Source of the DNA: Streptomyces sp. Act143
GTDB taxonomy: Bacteria; Actinomycetota; Actinomycetes; Streptomycetales; Streptomycetaceae
DNA length: 64,000 nt
Direction of reading: 5' to 3'
Assembly (NCBI RefSeq): GCF_003143935.1
Contig: NZ_QFRX01000001.1
Coordinates: 98,110 to 162,109 of the forward strand
Of this stretch, positions 54,547 through 63,917 are shown piece after piece. The notes below the pieces were generated by a model. The model was not told where the DNA came from, made no database searches, and worked only from the letters and a program-made list of their open reading frames with translations. The translations under genes and the position numbers were made by a program. Positions within the stretch are counted from its first letter, which is position 1. The number at the start of each line of letters is the position of its first letter.

Positions 54547-55665
54547 ATGAGACAGCGTATCGCCGTGGTCGGCGCCGGCCCCGCAGGCCTCACCTTCGCC
54601 CGTGTCCTGCACCGCCACGGCCGTCAGGTCACCCTCCTTGAACGCGATCCCGCCCCCGACGCCCGCCCCCCGGGCGGCACGCTGGACCTGCACGCGGGGC
54701 TGGGCCAGCTCGCGCTGGACAAAGCGGGGCTGCTGGCGGAGTTCCAGGCGCTGTCCCGTCCCGAGGGCCAGGCCATGCGCATCCTGGACACCGACGGGAC
54801 CGTCCTGCGCGACTGGCTGCCCCGTCCGGACGACCGGGCCAACCCCGAGATCGACCGCGGGCAACTGCGCGACCTGCTGCTCGGCCCGCTCGACGTCCGG
54901 TGGGGCCGAGGTGTGACCCAGGTGGTGCCGGGTGCCGCGGACGGTGTGCTGGTCCGTTTCGAGGACGGGCGGGAGGAGGCGTACGACCTCGTGGTCGGCG
55001 CGGACGGCGCCTGGTCCAGGACCCGGCCGGCCGTCTCCCCGGTGACACCGCACTACACCGGCATAACCGCGGTCGAGACCTCCCTCGACGACGTCGACAC
55101 CCGCCACCCCGACCTCGCCCGGCTGATCGGCGACGGTTCCCTGGCCGTGTACGGCGTGAACCGCGCACTCGTCGCCCAACGCAACAGCGGCGGCCACGTC
55201 AAGGCGTACGCACAGTTCCGCGCGCCCCTGGACTGGCACGGAGACCTGGACCTGACGGACACCGAGGCCGTGCGCGCGAGCCTGCTCTCCTTGTTCGACG
55301 GCTGGGCTCCCGGTGTCCTCGACCTCCTGCGCCACGGGAGCGTGTTCACCCATCGGCCCCTCCACGTCCTGCCCGTGCCCCACACCTGGACCCATGTCCC
55401 CGGGGTGACACTCCTGGGCGACGCCGCCCACCTCATGCCCCCGCTGGGGGCCGGCGCCAACCTCGCGATGCTCGAAGGCGCCGAACTCGCCGAGTCCCTC
55501 TGCGACGACGGGGGCGATCCGGACGCGGCCGTCCGCGCCTTCGAGGAACGGATGTGGGTCCGGGCCGGCAGGTGGGCCGAGATGACGACCGCTGGGCTGG
55601 AACGCCTGGTCAGCCCTGATCCGGCGTCGGCCCTCGCCCTCTTCGACGAGGTGCAGCCGTCCTGA
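54547..55665 (+). CDS. FAD-dependent monooxygenase (TetX-like)
   Basis: The 372-residue protein has the Rossmann motif IAVVGAGPAGLTFARVLHRH (5-24), the DG motif VVGADGAWSRTRPAV, and the GD motif VTLLGDAAHLMPPLGAGANL. It belongs to the aromatic hydroxylase group that includes TetX tetracycline-inactivating enzymes. Whether it acts on tetracyclines or another aromatic is unknown. It is divergent from the TetR repressor. No ribosome site is seen, which fits a leaderless start. Confidence 0.87.
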   Translation: MRQRIAVVGAGPAGLTFARVLHRHGRQVTLLERDPAPDARPPGGTLDLHAGLGQLALDKAGLLAEFQALSRPEGQAMRILDTDGTVLRDWLPRPDDRANPEIDRGQLRDLLLGPLDVRWGRGVTQVVPGAADGVLVRFEDGREEAYDLVVGADGAWSRTRPAVSPVTPHYTGITAVETSLDDVDTRHPDLARLIGDGSLAVYGVNRALVAQRNSGGHVKAYAQFRAPLDWHGDLDLTDTEAVRASLLSLFDGWAPGVLDLLRHGSVFTHRPLHVLPVPHTWTHVPGVTLLGDAAHLMPPLGAGANLAMLEGAELAESLCDDGGDPDAAVRAFEERMWVRAGRWAEMTTAGLERLVSPDPASALALFDEVQPS

Positions 55666-55746
55666 TCACAGGGTTGGGGGCCGGTCGGCTGCGTTCCCCG
55701 AACAGGTGGGCGAGCAGCGGGAGTTCGGGCATAGATTGGGCGCAGG

Positions 55747-56595
55747 ATGATCCACGCCTCGGCTGAAAGACTGACGCGACTCATGACCGAACCCGTCACC
55801 ACGCCCGAACCGGCGGAGCAGAAGATCGACACGTCGGTGCCGCACTCGGCGCGCATCTGGAACTACTGGCTCGGCGGCAAGGACAACTACCCCGTCGACG
55901 CGGCGGCGGGCGACGCCTACACCGCCGTCTTCCCCGGCATCGTCACCATCGCCCGCAGCAGCCGCGCCTTCCTGCGCCGCACCATCGCCCACCTGGTCAC
56001 CGAGGCGGGAATCCGCCAGTTCCTCGATGTCGGCACCGGCCTCCCGACCGCGCAGAACACCCATGAGGTGGCCCAGCGGCTCGCTCCCGAGGCGCGGATC
56101 GTCTACGTCGACAACGACCCCTCGGTCCTGGCACACGCCCGTGCCCTGCTGCGCTCCACCGACGAGGGCGCGACCGCCTACATCGACGCCGACGTCACGG
56201 ACCCGGACCGTATCCTCGCCGCCGCCGCGAAGACGCTGGACCTCGGCCGGCCCACCGCGCTCATTCTCAGCAACATCCTGGGGCATGTCGCCGACCACGA
56301 TCAGGCCCGCTCCCTCGTCGCCCGGCTCATGGACGCCCTGCCCTCGGGCAGCTATCTCGCCGTCAATGACGGCTCGCTCGGCATCGACCCCGTCTTCGAG
56401 CAGGCGCAGGACGCCTACAACAGCAGCGGCGCGGTGCCGTACAACCTGCGCACCGCCGAGGAGATCACGGCCTTCTTCGACGGCTTGGACCTCATCGAGC
56501 CCGGAGTCGTGCCGGTCACGCAGTGGCGGCCGGAGGCCGGTGCGCCCGCTCCGGAGGTCGTGGCCGAGCACGGAGGTGTGGCCCGCAAGCCGTGA
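55747..56595 (+). CDS. SAM-dependent methyltransferase, DUF574 family, second copy
   Basis: The 282-residue protein has ARIWNYWLGGKDNYPVDAAA and GIRQFLDVGTGLPTAQNTHE, then RIVYVDNDPSVLAHARALLR. It matches the paralogue at 34472 along its length, at perhaps 40-50% identity by eye. TAGATT at 55732-55737 is a good -10, so the ATG 55747 may be leaderless; an ATG at 55783 is an alternative. The acceptor is unknown. A strong terminator follows. Confidence 0.85.
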   Translation: MIHASAERLTRLMTEPVTTPEPAEQKIDTSVPHSARIWNYWLGGKDNYPVDAAAGDAYTAVFPGIVTIARSSRAFLRRTIAHLVTEAGIRQFLDVGTGLPTAQNTHEVAQRLAPEARIVYVDNDPSVLAHARALLRSTDEGATAYIDADVTDPDRILAAAAKTLDLGRPTALILSNILGHVADHDQARSLVARLMDALPSGSYLAVNDGSLGIDPVFEQAQDAYNSSGAVPYNLRTAEEITAFFDGLDLIEPGVVPVTQWRPEAGAPAPEVVAEHGGVARKP

Positions 56596-56605
56596 GACGT
56601 GCAGT

Positions 56606-56651
56606 GCCGGCCCCTGGTCCGCGCCGTCGACAGCGTGGACCAGGGGCCGGC
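56606..56651. terminator. 15-bp perfect terminator hairpin
   Basis: GCCGGCCCCTGGTCC (56606-56620) pairs with its exact complement at 56637-56651 across a 16-nt loop, between the convergent methyltransferase and the secreted peptide gene. Confidence 0.8.
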
Positions 56652-56670
56652 GGGGGCTGCTTCCGACGTG

Positions 56671-56886
56671 TCAGAGGATCACGCCGAGTCCGAGGAACAG
56701 GCCGAGGCCCAGGCCGTCGTAGTGATGGTGGTGGACGTGGTCGCCCGGGCCGTCGTGCGCCGGGACGGCCTTGACGGCCGCCGGGACGTGCCCGGCCGGG
56801 GCGGCTTGGGCGGCGCCTGCCAGGGGCAGGACCGCGACGCAGGCCAGGGCAGTGGCAGCGGCGGACTTGGCGATGAACGTGCGCAC
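56671..56886 (-). CDS. Small secreted His-rich peptide
   Basis: The 71-residue precursor has a Sec signal peptide (about 1-28, ending GAAQA). The mature peptide has about 43 residues with a GDHVHHHHYDG cluster and a hydrophobic C-terminus GLGLFLGLGVIL. The histidines could bind zinc, copper or nickel. The GTG start follows GGAG 5 bases upstream, which is strong for so small a gene. Function is unknown; chaplin-like or metal-binding roles are speculation. Confidence 0.6.
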   Translation of the reverse strand: MRTFIAKSAAATALACVAVLPLAGAAQAAPAGHVPAAVKAVPAHDGPGDHVHHHHYDGLGLGLFLGLGVIL

Positions 56887-57057
56887 AGCAACTCCTTTGT
56901 CGACTGACAGCGTTGTCCTCGACGCTAAGCAGGGCGGGCGGGCCGCGCGCGTTGGATCATGACCGACGGTGACGAAGACCCTCGACGCCTCCGCGCCGAG
57001 CGCCTCCACCCCGTGCTGCCGACGCCGACCGCGGCCCGGTTCCGTACGCTGGCGGAC

Positions 57058-57957
57058 ATGCGGATGCGCCCGACACTCCACTGGACCCCTCCCCCCGACC
57101 TGCCGCCGGGCACCACGGACCTGCGTCCGGTGACCGAGGCGCTGCGGGCCGGTGGGGTCGTCGTACTGACGGGGGCGGGTATCTCCACCGAGTCGGGCAT
57201 CCCCGCCTACCGGGGCGAGGGCGGAAGTCTCAGTCGGCACACCCCGATGACCTACCAGGACTTCACCGCCGATCCGCGGGCCCGGCAGCGGTACTGGGCG
57301 CGCAGTCATCTCGGGTGGCGCACCTTCGGTGGTGCCCGTCCCAACGCCGGACACCGGGCCGTCGCCGCGTTCGCCCGGCACGGCGTGCTCACGGGAGTGA
57401 TCACCCAGAACGTCGACGGTCTGCACCAGGCCGCCGGCAGCCGGGGAGTCGTGGACCTGCACGGGCGACTGGACCGGGTCGTGTGCCTGTCCTGCGGAGC
57501 CGTCGGCGCGCGCCGCGACCTCGCCGTGCGGCTGGAGGCGGCCAACGCCGGATTCAGTCCGACGGCCGCGGGGATCAACCCCGATGGTGACGCCGACCTG
57601 ACCGATGACCAGGTCGCCGGCTTCCGCGTCGTACCCTGCGTGGACTGCGGCGGGGTCCTCAAGCCGGACGTGGTCTTCTTCGGTGAACCGGTGCCGGTCC
57701 ATCGCATCGAGCGGTGCCGGCAACTGGTCGACGAGGCGTCCTCGCTGCTGGTGCTGGGCTCCTCGTTGACGGTGATGTCCGGGCTCCGGTTCGTGCGCCA
57801 TGCGGCCCGCGCCGGCAAGCGGGTGTTCATCATCAACCGGGACCCGACCCGGGGCGACCCGTTCGCCTCGGCCCGCGTCGCGCTCCCCCTGGGAAGCGCC
57901 CTCACGGCCGTCGCGGACGAGCTGGACATCGCCGTGGACGGGCAGCCGGTCGCGTAG
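57058..57957 (+). CDS. NAD-dependent protein deacylase (sirtuin)
   Basis: The 299-residue protein has GAGISTESGIPAYRG (NAD-binding), TQNVDGLHQAAGS, catalytic His in VVDLHGRLDRVVCLSC, two CxxC zinc sites (CLSCGAV and CVDCGGVLKP), FFGEPVP and GSSLTVMSGL. It removes acyl groups from lysines using NAD, and the class is SIRT4-like. The frame opens at 56959, but TACGCT at 57045-57050 is 8 bp before ATG 57058, so a leaderless start there is likely. Confidence 0.9.
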   Translation: MRMRPTLHWTPPPDLPPGTTDLRPVTEALRAGGVVVLTGAGISTESGIPAYRGEGGSLSRHTPMTYQDFTADPRARQRYWARSHLGWRTFGGARPNAGHRAVAAFARHGVLTGVITQNVDGLHQAAGSRGVVDLHGRLDRVVCLSCGAVGARRDLAVRLEAANAGFSPTAAGINPDGDADLTDDQVAGFRVVPCVDCGGVLKPDVVFFGEPVPVHRIERCRQLVDEASSLLVLGSSLTVMSGLRFVRHAARAGKRVFIINRDPTRGDPFASARVALPLGSALTAVADELDIAVDGQPVA

Positions 57958-57987
57958 GAGGTCCGGGACGACCGCGTCCCGTCGTGG

Positions 57988-58533
57988 TCAGCGATCGACC
58001 GGGGGCAGGTGGGCCAGGCCGGTGTCGGTCATGATGCGGTCGACCGTCCGGTGCAGGGGGCTGTCGGCGCCGATGACGGTCTCGACCCCGCCGGGCAGCA
58101 GATCGCGCGGCCGGTACCACTCGCGCAGTTGTTCCGGACCGACCTCGTCGCGGATCGGCTTGGTCGCGTGGCGGACGAGGGTCTCGTCGAACCCCACGTC
58201 CAGGTAGTAGGCGTGGCTGGGGCCGCGGTGGTCGGCGCACAGCCGGGCGAGCATGTCGCCGTAACGGTCCGCGTACAGGATGCCCTCGACGACGACGTGG
58301 AACCCGGCGTCCAGGGCGTAGCGGGCGGTCAGGTCGATCAGCCCGATGTTCGCGGCGCCCGGCCGGTCCCGTTCCCGCAGCACGGTCCTGCGGAGGTTGT
58401 CCTGGCCGACCAGGGCCAGCCCCCGGCCGAACCGCTCGCGGAGGCCGGACGCGACGGACGACTTGCCCGCGGCGCTGTTGCCGCGCAGAAGTACCAGCCG
58501 GGTTTCCGCCGTGCCCACCCTCACGGCGGTCAC
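57988..58533 (-). CDS. P-loop kinase-like ATPase
   Basis: The 181-residue protein has the Walker A motif RGNSAAGKSSVASGLRERF (about 17-35) and the DLTARYALDAGFHVVVEGIL Walker B region. It resembles small zeta-toxin/chloramphenicol-phosphotransferase-like kinases of the AAA_33 type. Its substrate is unknown. There is no antitoxin neighbour. It converges with the sirtuin gene. Confidence 0.8.
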   Translation of the reverse strand: MTAVRVGTAETRLVLLRGNSAAGKSSVASGLRERFGRGLALVGQDNLRRTVLRERDRPGAANIGLIDLTARYALDAGFHVVVEGILYADRYGDMLARLCADHRGPSHAYYLDVGFDETLVRHATKPIRDEVGPEQLREWYRPRDLLPGGVETVIGADSPLHRTVDRIMTDTGLAHLPPVDR

Positions 58534-58645
58534 GGTACCGGGGGCAGGTGCGGCGGGTGTGCCGAAGCCCCGGGTTGCCGGGAAACGTGTCCGGCGGGGC
58601 GCCCTGGAGGGGGCGCCCCGCCGTGGTGGTGCCGGTGTCAGCCGG

Positions 58646-60766
58646 TCAGTCGGCCGGTGTCAGGGCGACCTCGGCGCTGCCCGACAGGGACGGCAGGCCG
58701 TCCGGGGGCGTGTCGGTGTAGGTGGCGTTGAAGACTGCCTTCAGGTTGTCCGAGCCGGCGTGACCGCCGTCCACGAACGTCTTGAACGAGCCGGAGCAGC
58801 CGTTGCTGGAGGACAGCGGGTGGCCGTGTGTGTCGTGGCCGAGGATGAACGAGACGGTGACCTTCGCGCAGTTCACCGGCTGGTCGTCGGTGACGGTGAC
58901 CTGCCAGGTGACCGTGTCGCCCCAGTGGAACGGCGTGCCGCCGTGCGGGGCCGGGTCGGTGGTGAGGGAGACGACCGGCGCCTTGTTGCCGACCACGACG
59001 GGCACCGACGCGGAGGCCGAGCGGCCGGTGCTGTCGGTGACCTTCAGCGTGGCGTCGTAGACACCGTTGGCGTCAAAGGTGTGCTTGGGGTTCGCCTCCC
59101 TGGAGTCGACGGTGCCGTCGGCGTCGAAGTCCCAGGCGTAGCGCAGGGCGTCGCCGTCGGCGTCCTTCGTTCCGGCGCTGGAGAACTGGACCGTCAGCGG
59201 GCTGGTGCCGTTGGTGACGTCCGCGGCGACCTTGGGCTCCGGGGTGCGGTTGCCGCGGGTGAAGTCGATGCGGGAGAGCTGGGCCTCGGGCAGTTCCGCG
59301 AAGTACCCGGTGCCGTACTCCAGGACGTACAGCGCGCCGTCGGGGCCGAATTCGGCGTCGATCGGGCCGTCCGTGACGATCCCGGGGATCGCGTCCTCGA
59401 TCTTCTGGACCTCGTTGTGCTTGCCGAGGGTGATGGCCTTCATCTGGTCGCGGGTCCACTCGTAGAAGAGCGGCTTGCCGTCGAAGTACTGGGGCCAGCG
59501 GTTCTCGGCGGTGTTGCGCTTGTCGTAGCGGTACGCCGGACCGCCCATCGGGCCGATGCCGCCGGTGCCGAGCTCGGGGAACTCCGCGGAGGCGCCGTAG
59601 CCGTAGACGATCTCCGCGTCCTCGACCGGGGGCAGTTCGCTCAGGCCGGTGTTGTGGCGGGAGTCGTTGACCGGCTTGGCGCAGTCGAAGGCGCCGCTGG
59701 AGGTCTTCGTGGCGAAGTCGTAGTCCTGGTAGGGCATGTCCTGGGTCACGCAGAACGGCCAGCCGTAGTTGGCGGGGCGGTCGATGACCATCCAGCGTCC
59801 GTGGCCGGCGGGGCCGCGGCCCGGGTTGGCGGTGTTGGCGTCGGGCGAGTAGTCGCCGACGTAGACCTCTCCGGTCTTGTCGTCCACGCCGAAGCGGAAC
59901 GGGTTGCGCAGGCCCATGGCGTAGATCTCGGGGCGGGTCTTCGCGGTGCCCGGGGCGAAGAGGTTGCCGTCGGGTATCGCGTAGCCGCCGTTGCGCTTGA
60001 CCTTGATGCGCAGGACCTTGCCGCGCAGGTCGTTGGTGTTGCCCGCGGTGCGGCGCGCGTCGTAGGCGGGGTTGCGGTCGGGGCGGTCGTCGAGCGGGGC
60101 GTAGCCGTCGGAGGAGAACGGGTTGGAGTCGTCGCCGGTCGACAGGAACAGGTTGCCCTTGTGGTCGAAGTCGATCTTTCCGCCGACGTGGCAGCAGATG
60201 CCGCGGTCGGCGGGCACGTCGAGGATCTTCTGCTCGGTGCCGTAGTCGAGCTTGTTGCCGACCAGCTTGAACCGCGAAAGGCGGGTGACGCCCTTGTACT
60301 TGGCGAAATCGGCGGCCGTACCGAACTGCGGTGCGTCGCCTTCGTTGACGCCGGGGGTGGCCGGGTCGTCCATGGGGGTGTCGAGGCGGGGCGAGTAGTA
60401 GAGGTAGACCCAGTGGTTCTTGGCGAACGCGGGGTCGATGGCGATGCCCTGCACGCCTTCCTCGTCGTGCTGGTAGAGCCCGGCGGGGCTCTTCTTCATG
60501 TCGGCGGCAAGGAAGTTGACGCCGCTCCTGGGGTCGTGGATGCGGACCTCTCCGGTGCGTGCCGTGTGCAGCACCCGCCGGTCGGGCAGGACGGCCAGGG
60601 CCATGGGCTCGCCCGGGCGGTCGTTGAGGGTGACCTTCTGGAAGTCGGACGAAGCCGGGGGTGCGGGGTCCGATGGGTGGGCCTGGGCCGCGGGGAGGGG
60701 CAGGAGGCCGACGGCTCCGGCCAAGGCCGCCGTCCCTATGAGGGTGACGATCCGTCTGTTACGCAC
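58646..60766 (-). CDS. Secreted PQQ-dependent sugar dehydrogenase with PKD domain
   Basis: The 706-residue precursor has a signal peptide (about 1-29) and a six-bladed beta-propeller of the GDH-B/Gdh type with LSTGDDSNPF, LRNPFRFGVD and VGDYSPDANTANPGRGP. A PKD domain (about 520-600, YAWDFDADGTVDSREANPKH) and a C-terminal beta-rich domain follow. Relatives oxidise aldoses with PQQ or similar cofactors. GGAG precedes the GTG start. It follows the isomerase gene by 117 bp, on the same strand. Confidence 0.85.
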   Translation of the reverse strand: MRNRRIVTLIGTAALAGAVGLLPLPAAQAHPSDPAPPASSDFQKVTLNDRPGEPMALAVLPDRRVLHTARTGEVRIHDPRSGVNFLAADMKKSPAGLYQHDEEGVQGIAIDPAFAKNHWVYLYYSPRLDTPMDDPATPGVNEGDAPQFGTAADFAKYKGVTRLSRFKLVGNKLDYGTEQKILDVPADRGICCHVGGKIDFDHKGNLFLSTGDDSNPFSSDGYAPLDDRPDRNPAYDARRTAGNTNDLRGKVLRIKVKRNGGYAIPDGNLFAPGTAKTRPEIYAMGLRNPFRFGVDDKTGEVYVGDYSPDANTANPGRGPAGHGRWMVIDRPANYGWPFCVTQDMPYQDYDFATKTSSGAFDCAKPVNDSRHNTGLSELPPVEDAEIVYGYGASAEFPELGTGGIGPMGGPAYRYDKRNTAENRWPQYFDGKPLFYEWTRDQMKAITLGKHNEVQKIEDAIPGIVTDGPIDAEFGPDGALYVLEYGTGYFAELPEAQLSRIDFTRGNRTPEPKVAADVTNGTSPLTVQFSSAGTKDADGDALRYAWDFDADGTVDSREANPKHTFDANGVYDATLKVTDSTGRSASASVPVVVGNKAPVVSLTTDPAPHGGTPFHWGDTVTWQVTVTDDQPVNCAKVTVSFILGHDTHGHPLSSSNGCSGSFKTFVDGGHAGSDNLKAVFNATYTDTPPDGLPSLSGSAEVALTPAD

Positions 60767-60883
60767 TCAGAACTCCTTTGGTCCGACCAGCGGGTGAAAA
60801 GCAGGGTGGAATGCGTGATGTGAGCGCTGGGGTGCCCCGCCCGACCAGCAAGTCACCGGGCGGGCACCACTGGTGATGTCGCG

Positions 60884-62047
60884 TCAGTTGCAGGCGCGCA
60901 GGGCCGCGAGGTTGTCGTAGCCGATCCGGGCGAACTCCAGGGACTGGCCGGGAACGGTCGCGCTCGGTGCGTTGTCCTGCTCGACCATCGGGTTGTGGTA
61001 ATTCTTCGCCCCCACCCGGGTGAAGAACTTCCGGTAGTCGATGTCGCCCGTGCCGAACGGCACCATGTCGTAGCCCAGGCCGCTCTGGAGGTTGACGACG
61101 CCGTCCTTGGCGTGGAAGAGCGGGAAGCGGTTGGTGTTGCGCACCACGAGGGCGGCCGGGTCGAAGACGTCCTCGCGCTGCGAGCCGTCGTGGGCGGTGT
61201 AGGTGTGGAACTTGTACTGGGCGACGTGTGCCCAGAACACATCCAGCTCCAGATAGACGTTCTTGCGGTCCGTCACCGTCAGGAAGTACTCCAGCTTCCG
61301 GATGCCGGAGCTGCGGGTCGGCCGGCCCTGGTCGTCGAGCGGGCCGCCGTCGAGCAGGAAGTCGTAGGCCGCGTCGTGGTTGTGGGTGTAGAGCTTGATG
61401 CCCTCACCGCGGGCGACGGCACCCAGCGTGTTCCACTTCTCCGCGGCCACGTCCCAGTCGGCCCGGTAGCGGGTGTTGGTGGGGTCGGCGCCGGTGCCCA
61501 TGTGTTCCATGCCGAGGATGTTGGCGATTTCCAGGAAGCGCTTGAAGGTGTCCAGGTCGGACGGCGTCAGCGGCCAGGACGGCGGGATGTAGCCGTGGCT
61601 GCCCTGCGCCCGCAGACCGTACTCGTCGAGCCACGAACGCAGGAGCTTCGCGCCCTGGACGGTGCCCAGATCGGCGCCGCCGGGCGCGTTGGCGTGCTGG
61701 CCGTAGCCGGCGAACTCCACCTGCCGGTAGCCGAATCGCGACAGCTGCCGGAACACCTCGCGGAATCCGGAGGGCAGGTCGGAGGCCAGCGGGTCGCGGC
61801 CGATCGCGTCGCGGACGGTGTAGAGGATGATGCCCCGCTTGTGCGGCGGCACCAGCGCGGAACGGCCCCGGTCACCGTCGGCGGCCGCCGGGCCGTCCTG
61901 CGCCAGGGCGGGCGCGGCGCCGAAGACCGGGGCGGCGATCGCGGCGGCGGTGGCGGCCGTGCAGGTGCTGAGGAAACGGCGGCGGCTGACGCCGAGAGTG
62001 CGGCGCAGGGCGTCGCCGGTGACGGCTTCGTCGTTGAACGCGGTCAC
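60884..62047 (-). CDS. Tat-exported sugar isomerase/epimerase (TIM barrel)
   Basis: The 387-residue precursor has a twin-arginine signal (GVSRRRFLSTCTAATAAAIA, about 20-40). A xylose-isomerase-like barrel follows, with YRQVEFAGYGQ, KLYTHNHDAAYDFLL and NVYLELDVFWAHVAQ, which supply metal ligands (Glu, His, Asp). It is usually found with PQQ dehydrogenase-like or inositol-related genes, as here. The exact substrate is unknown. The GTG start is chosen; a longer frame opens at 62104. Confidence 0.82.
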   Translation of the reverse strand: MTAFNDEAVTGDALRRTLGVSRRRFLSTCTAATAAAIAAPVFGAAPALAQDGPAAADGDRGRSALVPPHKRGIILYTVRDAIGRDPLASDLPSGFREVFRQLSRFGYRQVEFAGYGQHANAPGGADLGTVQGAKLLRSWLDEYGLRAQGSHGYIPPSWPLTPSDLDTFKRFLEIANILGMEHMGTGADPTNTRYRADWDVAAEKWNTLGAVARGEGIKLYTHNHDAAYDFLLDGGPLDDQGRPTRSSGIRKLEYFLTVTDRKNVYLELDVFWAHVAQYKFHTYTAHDGSQREDVFDPAALVVRNTNRFPLFHAKDGVVNLQSGLGYDMVPFGTGDIDYRKFFTRVGAKNYHNPMVEQDNAPSATVPGQSLEFARIGYDNLAALRACN

Positions 62048-62253
62048 AGTGGTTCTCGCTTTCGTTGTCGCGGTGCTGCGTGTGCCTGGCGGACGCCGCC
62101 TCACCAGAGGCCGGCGAGCCGCAGGAGAAGGGACTTCACTGCGGTGGCCGCTGGGCGGCCGGACACTGCGCGCGGGGGGTGGAGTTCAGGGCGAGCGGAC
62201 CTTCGTCGTCGCTCGTGGGGCGGCGGGCGCGGCTGCGGCGGGTGCGGGAGGAG

Positions 62254-63423
62254 TCAGGAAGGACGACGGCGAACGGGCATCTCCCGCAGGCGGTCGGCGA
62301 ACGACAGCAGCGCGGTGAACTGCTCCGCCAGGCCGGCCGGGCCCGCGTCAGGGTCCTTGAAATAAAAGCCCAGTTCCGGGAGCGGGCCGGACAGACCCGC
62401 CTCGTGGGCACGGGCGACCAGGCGGGCCAGGTCCAGTACGAGCGGTGCGGCCAGCGCCGAGTCGCAGCCCTGCCAGACGGTCTGAAGGATCATGCGCGAG
62501 CCGAGGAAGCCCTCGAACGCGACGTGGTCCCAGGCGGTCTTCCAGTCGCCGAGCACGGGTACGTCGTCGATGTGCACCTCACCTTGCGGTGTGTGTCCGA
62601 GGGTGTCGGCCAGCACACGTTCCTTCCCGGCGTTCTTCGCCGCGGCCGCCGCGGGGTCGGCCAGCGCCGCCCCGTCCCCGCCGCCCAGCAGGTTGGTGCC
62701 GGACCAGGCACGTACCGACAGGGCGCGTTGGACGAACATCGGGGCGAGCGCCGCCCGCAGCAGGGTCTGGCCGGTCTTGCCGTCCCGGCCGGCGTGCGGA
62801 AGCCCGGCCGCCGCGGCCGCCTCGGTGAGGGCCGGGGTGCGCAGCCCGGTCGACGGTGTGAAGTTGACGTAGGGGCAGCCGGCCCGCACGGCGGCCGCCG
62901 CGTAGAGGGAACTGGCCGGCAGTCGTACGGCGTCGGGTGCGGGCTGCGGCTCCGTGGAGGAGACGTTGACGACCACCACCCGTGCCAGGGCGTTGCGCTC
63001 GCGGAACGCGGTGAGGTCGGCGGCGAAGTCGGCGATGAGTTCCGCGTCGCCGCGCCGTTCGTCCGGGAGCGGGCCGCCGGGTCGTATCTCGTCGTCGGCG
63101 GCCTGGAGTTCGGCGCGTACGGCGGGAGCGAGCCCGTGCGGCAGGACGCCGCCCTCGGTGAGGTGTTCGGCCCGCTTGGGCAGCGGGCAGTGGACGGTGT
63201 CGTGGCCGCCGAAGACGAGCGACGACAGGGCCGGCAGACCGGTTCCGTCGAACGCGGGTGTCTCGGTGACCATGCCGGTCGGCGCGTGCAGTCCGGCGGT
63301 GACCGCCGCGCATCCTGCGACGGCCGTGGTGGCGACCGATCCGCGGGCTCCGACGAACCAGACGCCGGTGCGCGCGGTCCGCTCCCCCGTCCGGGGCTGC
63401 GATGCGTTCCCGTCGTTGTGCAC
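62254..63423 (-). CDS. Inositol-3-phosphate synthase-like protein
   Basis: The 389-residue protein has the Rossmann opening GVWFVGARGSVATTAVAGC, then VVVVNVSSTEPQPAPDA, NFTPSTGLRTPALTEAA and GRDGKTGQTLLRAALAPMF with the conserved Lys. It resembles myo-inositol-1-phosphate synthases, which turn glucose 6-phosphate into inositol 3-phosphate with NAD. It may be the divergent clade found with isomerase and alkaline-phosphatase-like genes in Ebo-type clusters. The GTG start follows GGGAGG; the isomerase gene lies 206 bp downstream. Confidence 0.8.
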   Translation of the reverse strand: MHNDGNASQPRTGERTARTGVWFVGARGSVATTAVAGCAAVTAGLHAPTGMVTETPAFDGTGLPALSSLVFGGHDTVHCPLPKRAEHLTEGGVLPHGLAPAVRAELQAADDEIRPGGPLPDERRGDAELIADFAADLTAFRERNALARVVVVNVSSTEPQPAPDAVRLPASSLYAAAAVRAGCPYVNFTPSTGLRTPALTEAAAAAGLPHAGRDGKTGQTLLRAALAPMFVQRALSVRAWSGTNLLGGGDGAALADPAAAAAKNAGKERVLADTLGHTPQGEVHIDDVPVLGDWKTAWDHVAFEGFLGSRMILQTVWQGCDSALAAPLVLDLARLVARAHEAGLSGPLPELGFYFKDPDAGPAGLAEQFTALLSFADRLREMPVRRRPS

Positions 63424-63706
63424 GGGCTGCCTCCCTGCCATGTCGATGTGCCGATGTGGTGTGCGGGACGGTGCGTCGGGGTCCGGGGACCTCTCGGCCA
63501 CCGCCGGCATCGGGTGGCTTTGGCCGCGGCCCGGGAGAGCTGCTCCGTGCGGGGCGCGGTTACGGCGTGCGGGTGGGCGGCGCGAGGCCGCGGGGATGAA
63601 CTGCGGGATACCTGGGGGCTCTTGGCCCCGCGCGGTGCGGGACGTCCTCGGTAGGTCGGTCTCGGGGGTCGGGGTGCCGTAGGACCTGAAATGCGGCGTC
63701 AGTGTC

Positions 63707-63782
63707 GAACCACTGTGTGGTTCCTGTGCACGAAGGGACCGTAGCCCCGTTCGTCCGTGGCCGGAACCCCTTGTGCACGAAG
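63707..63782. promoter_or_regulatory. Operator-like repeats upstream of the inositol-phosphate synthase gene
   Basis: A dyad GAACCA-N5-TGGTTC (63707-63723) is followed by two exact copies of TGTGCACGAAG (63725-63735 and 63772-63782), 47 bp apart. These probably mark a regulated promoter for the synthase operon. The remainder of 63424-63917 shows nothing else I can support. Confidence 0.5.
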
Positions 63783-63797
63783 AAGGCGAACTTCTTC
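63779..63797 (-). terminator. Hairpin downstream of the partial gene at the window edge
   Basis: GAAGAAG and CTTCTTC pair around the loop GCGAA, 121 bp after the stop codon of the truncated gene at the right edge. It is the likely end of that transcript. Confidence 0.45.
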
Positions 63798-63917
63798 CTG
63801 GATCAGGACAAAGAAAGGGCGGGGGCACCCCTGACCGGCCCGGCGGCTCACCGCCGCCGGGCACGGCTCTGATCGGCTCGGAAGAGGAAAGGGACGGCAA
63901 CCGCGTTTCGACGGTGG

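Noticed and set aside
56671..57801. 376-codon minus-strand frame through the sirtuin
   Set aside because: Only its last 71 codons, starting at GTG 56886 with a ribosome site, look like a gene; the rest is antisense to the sirtuin.
57988..58533. Zeta-type toxin of a toxin-antitoxin pair
   Set aside because: The P-loop protein resembles this group only loosely and no antitoxin gene is adjacent.
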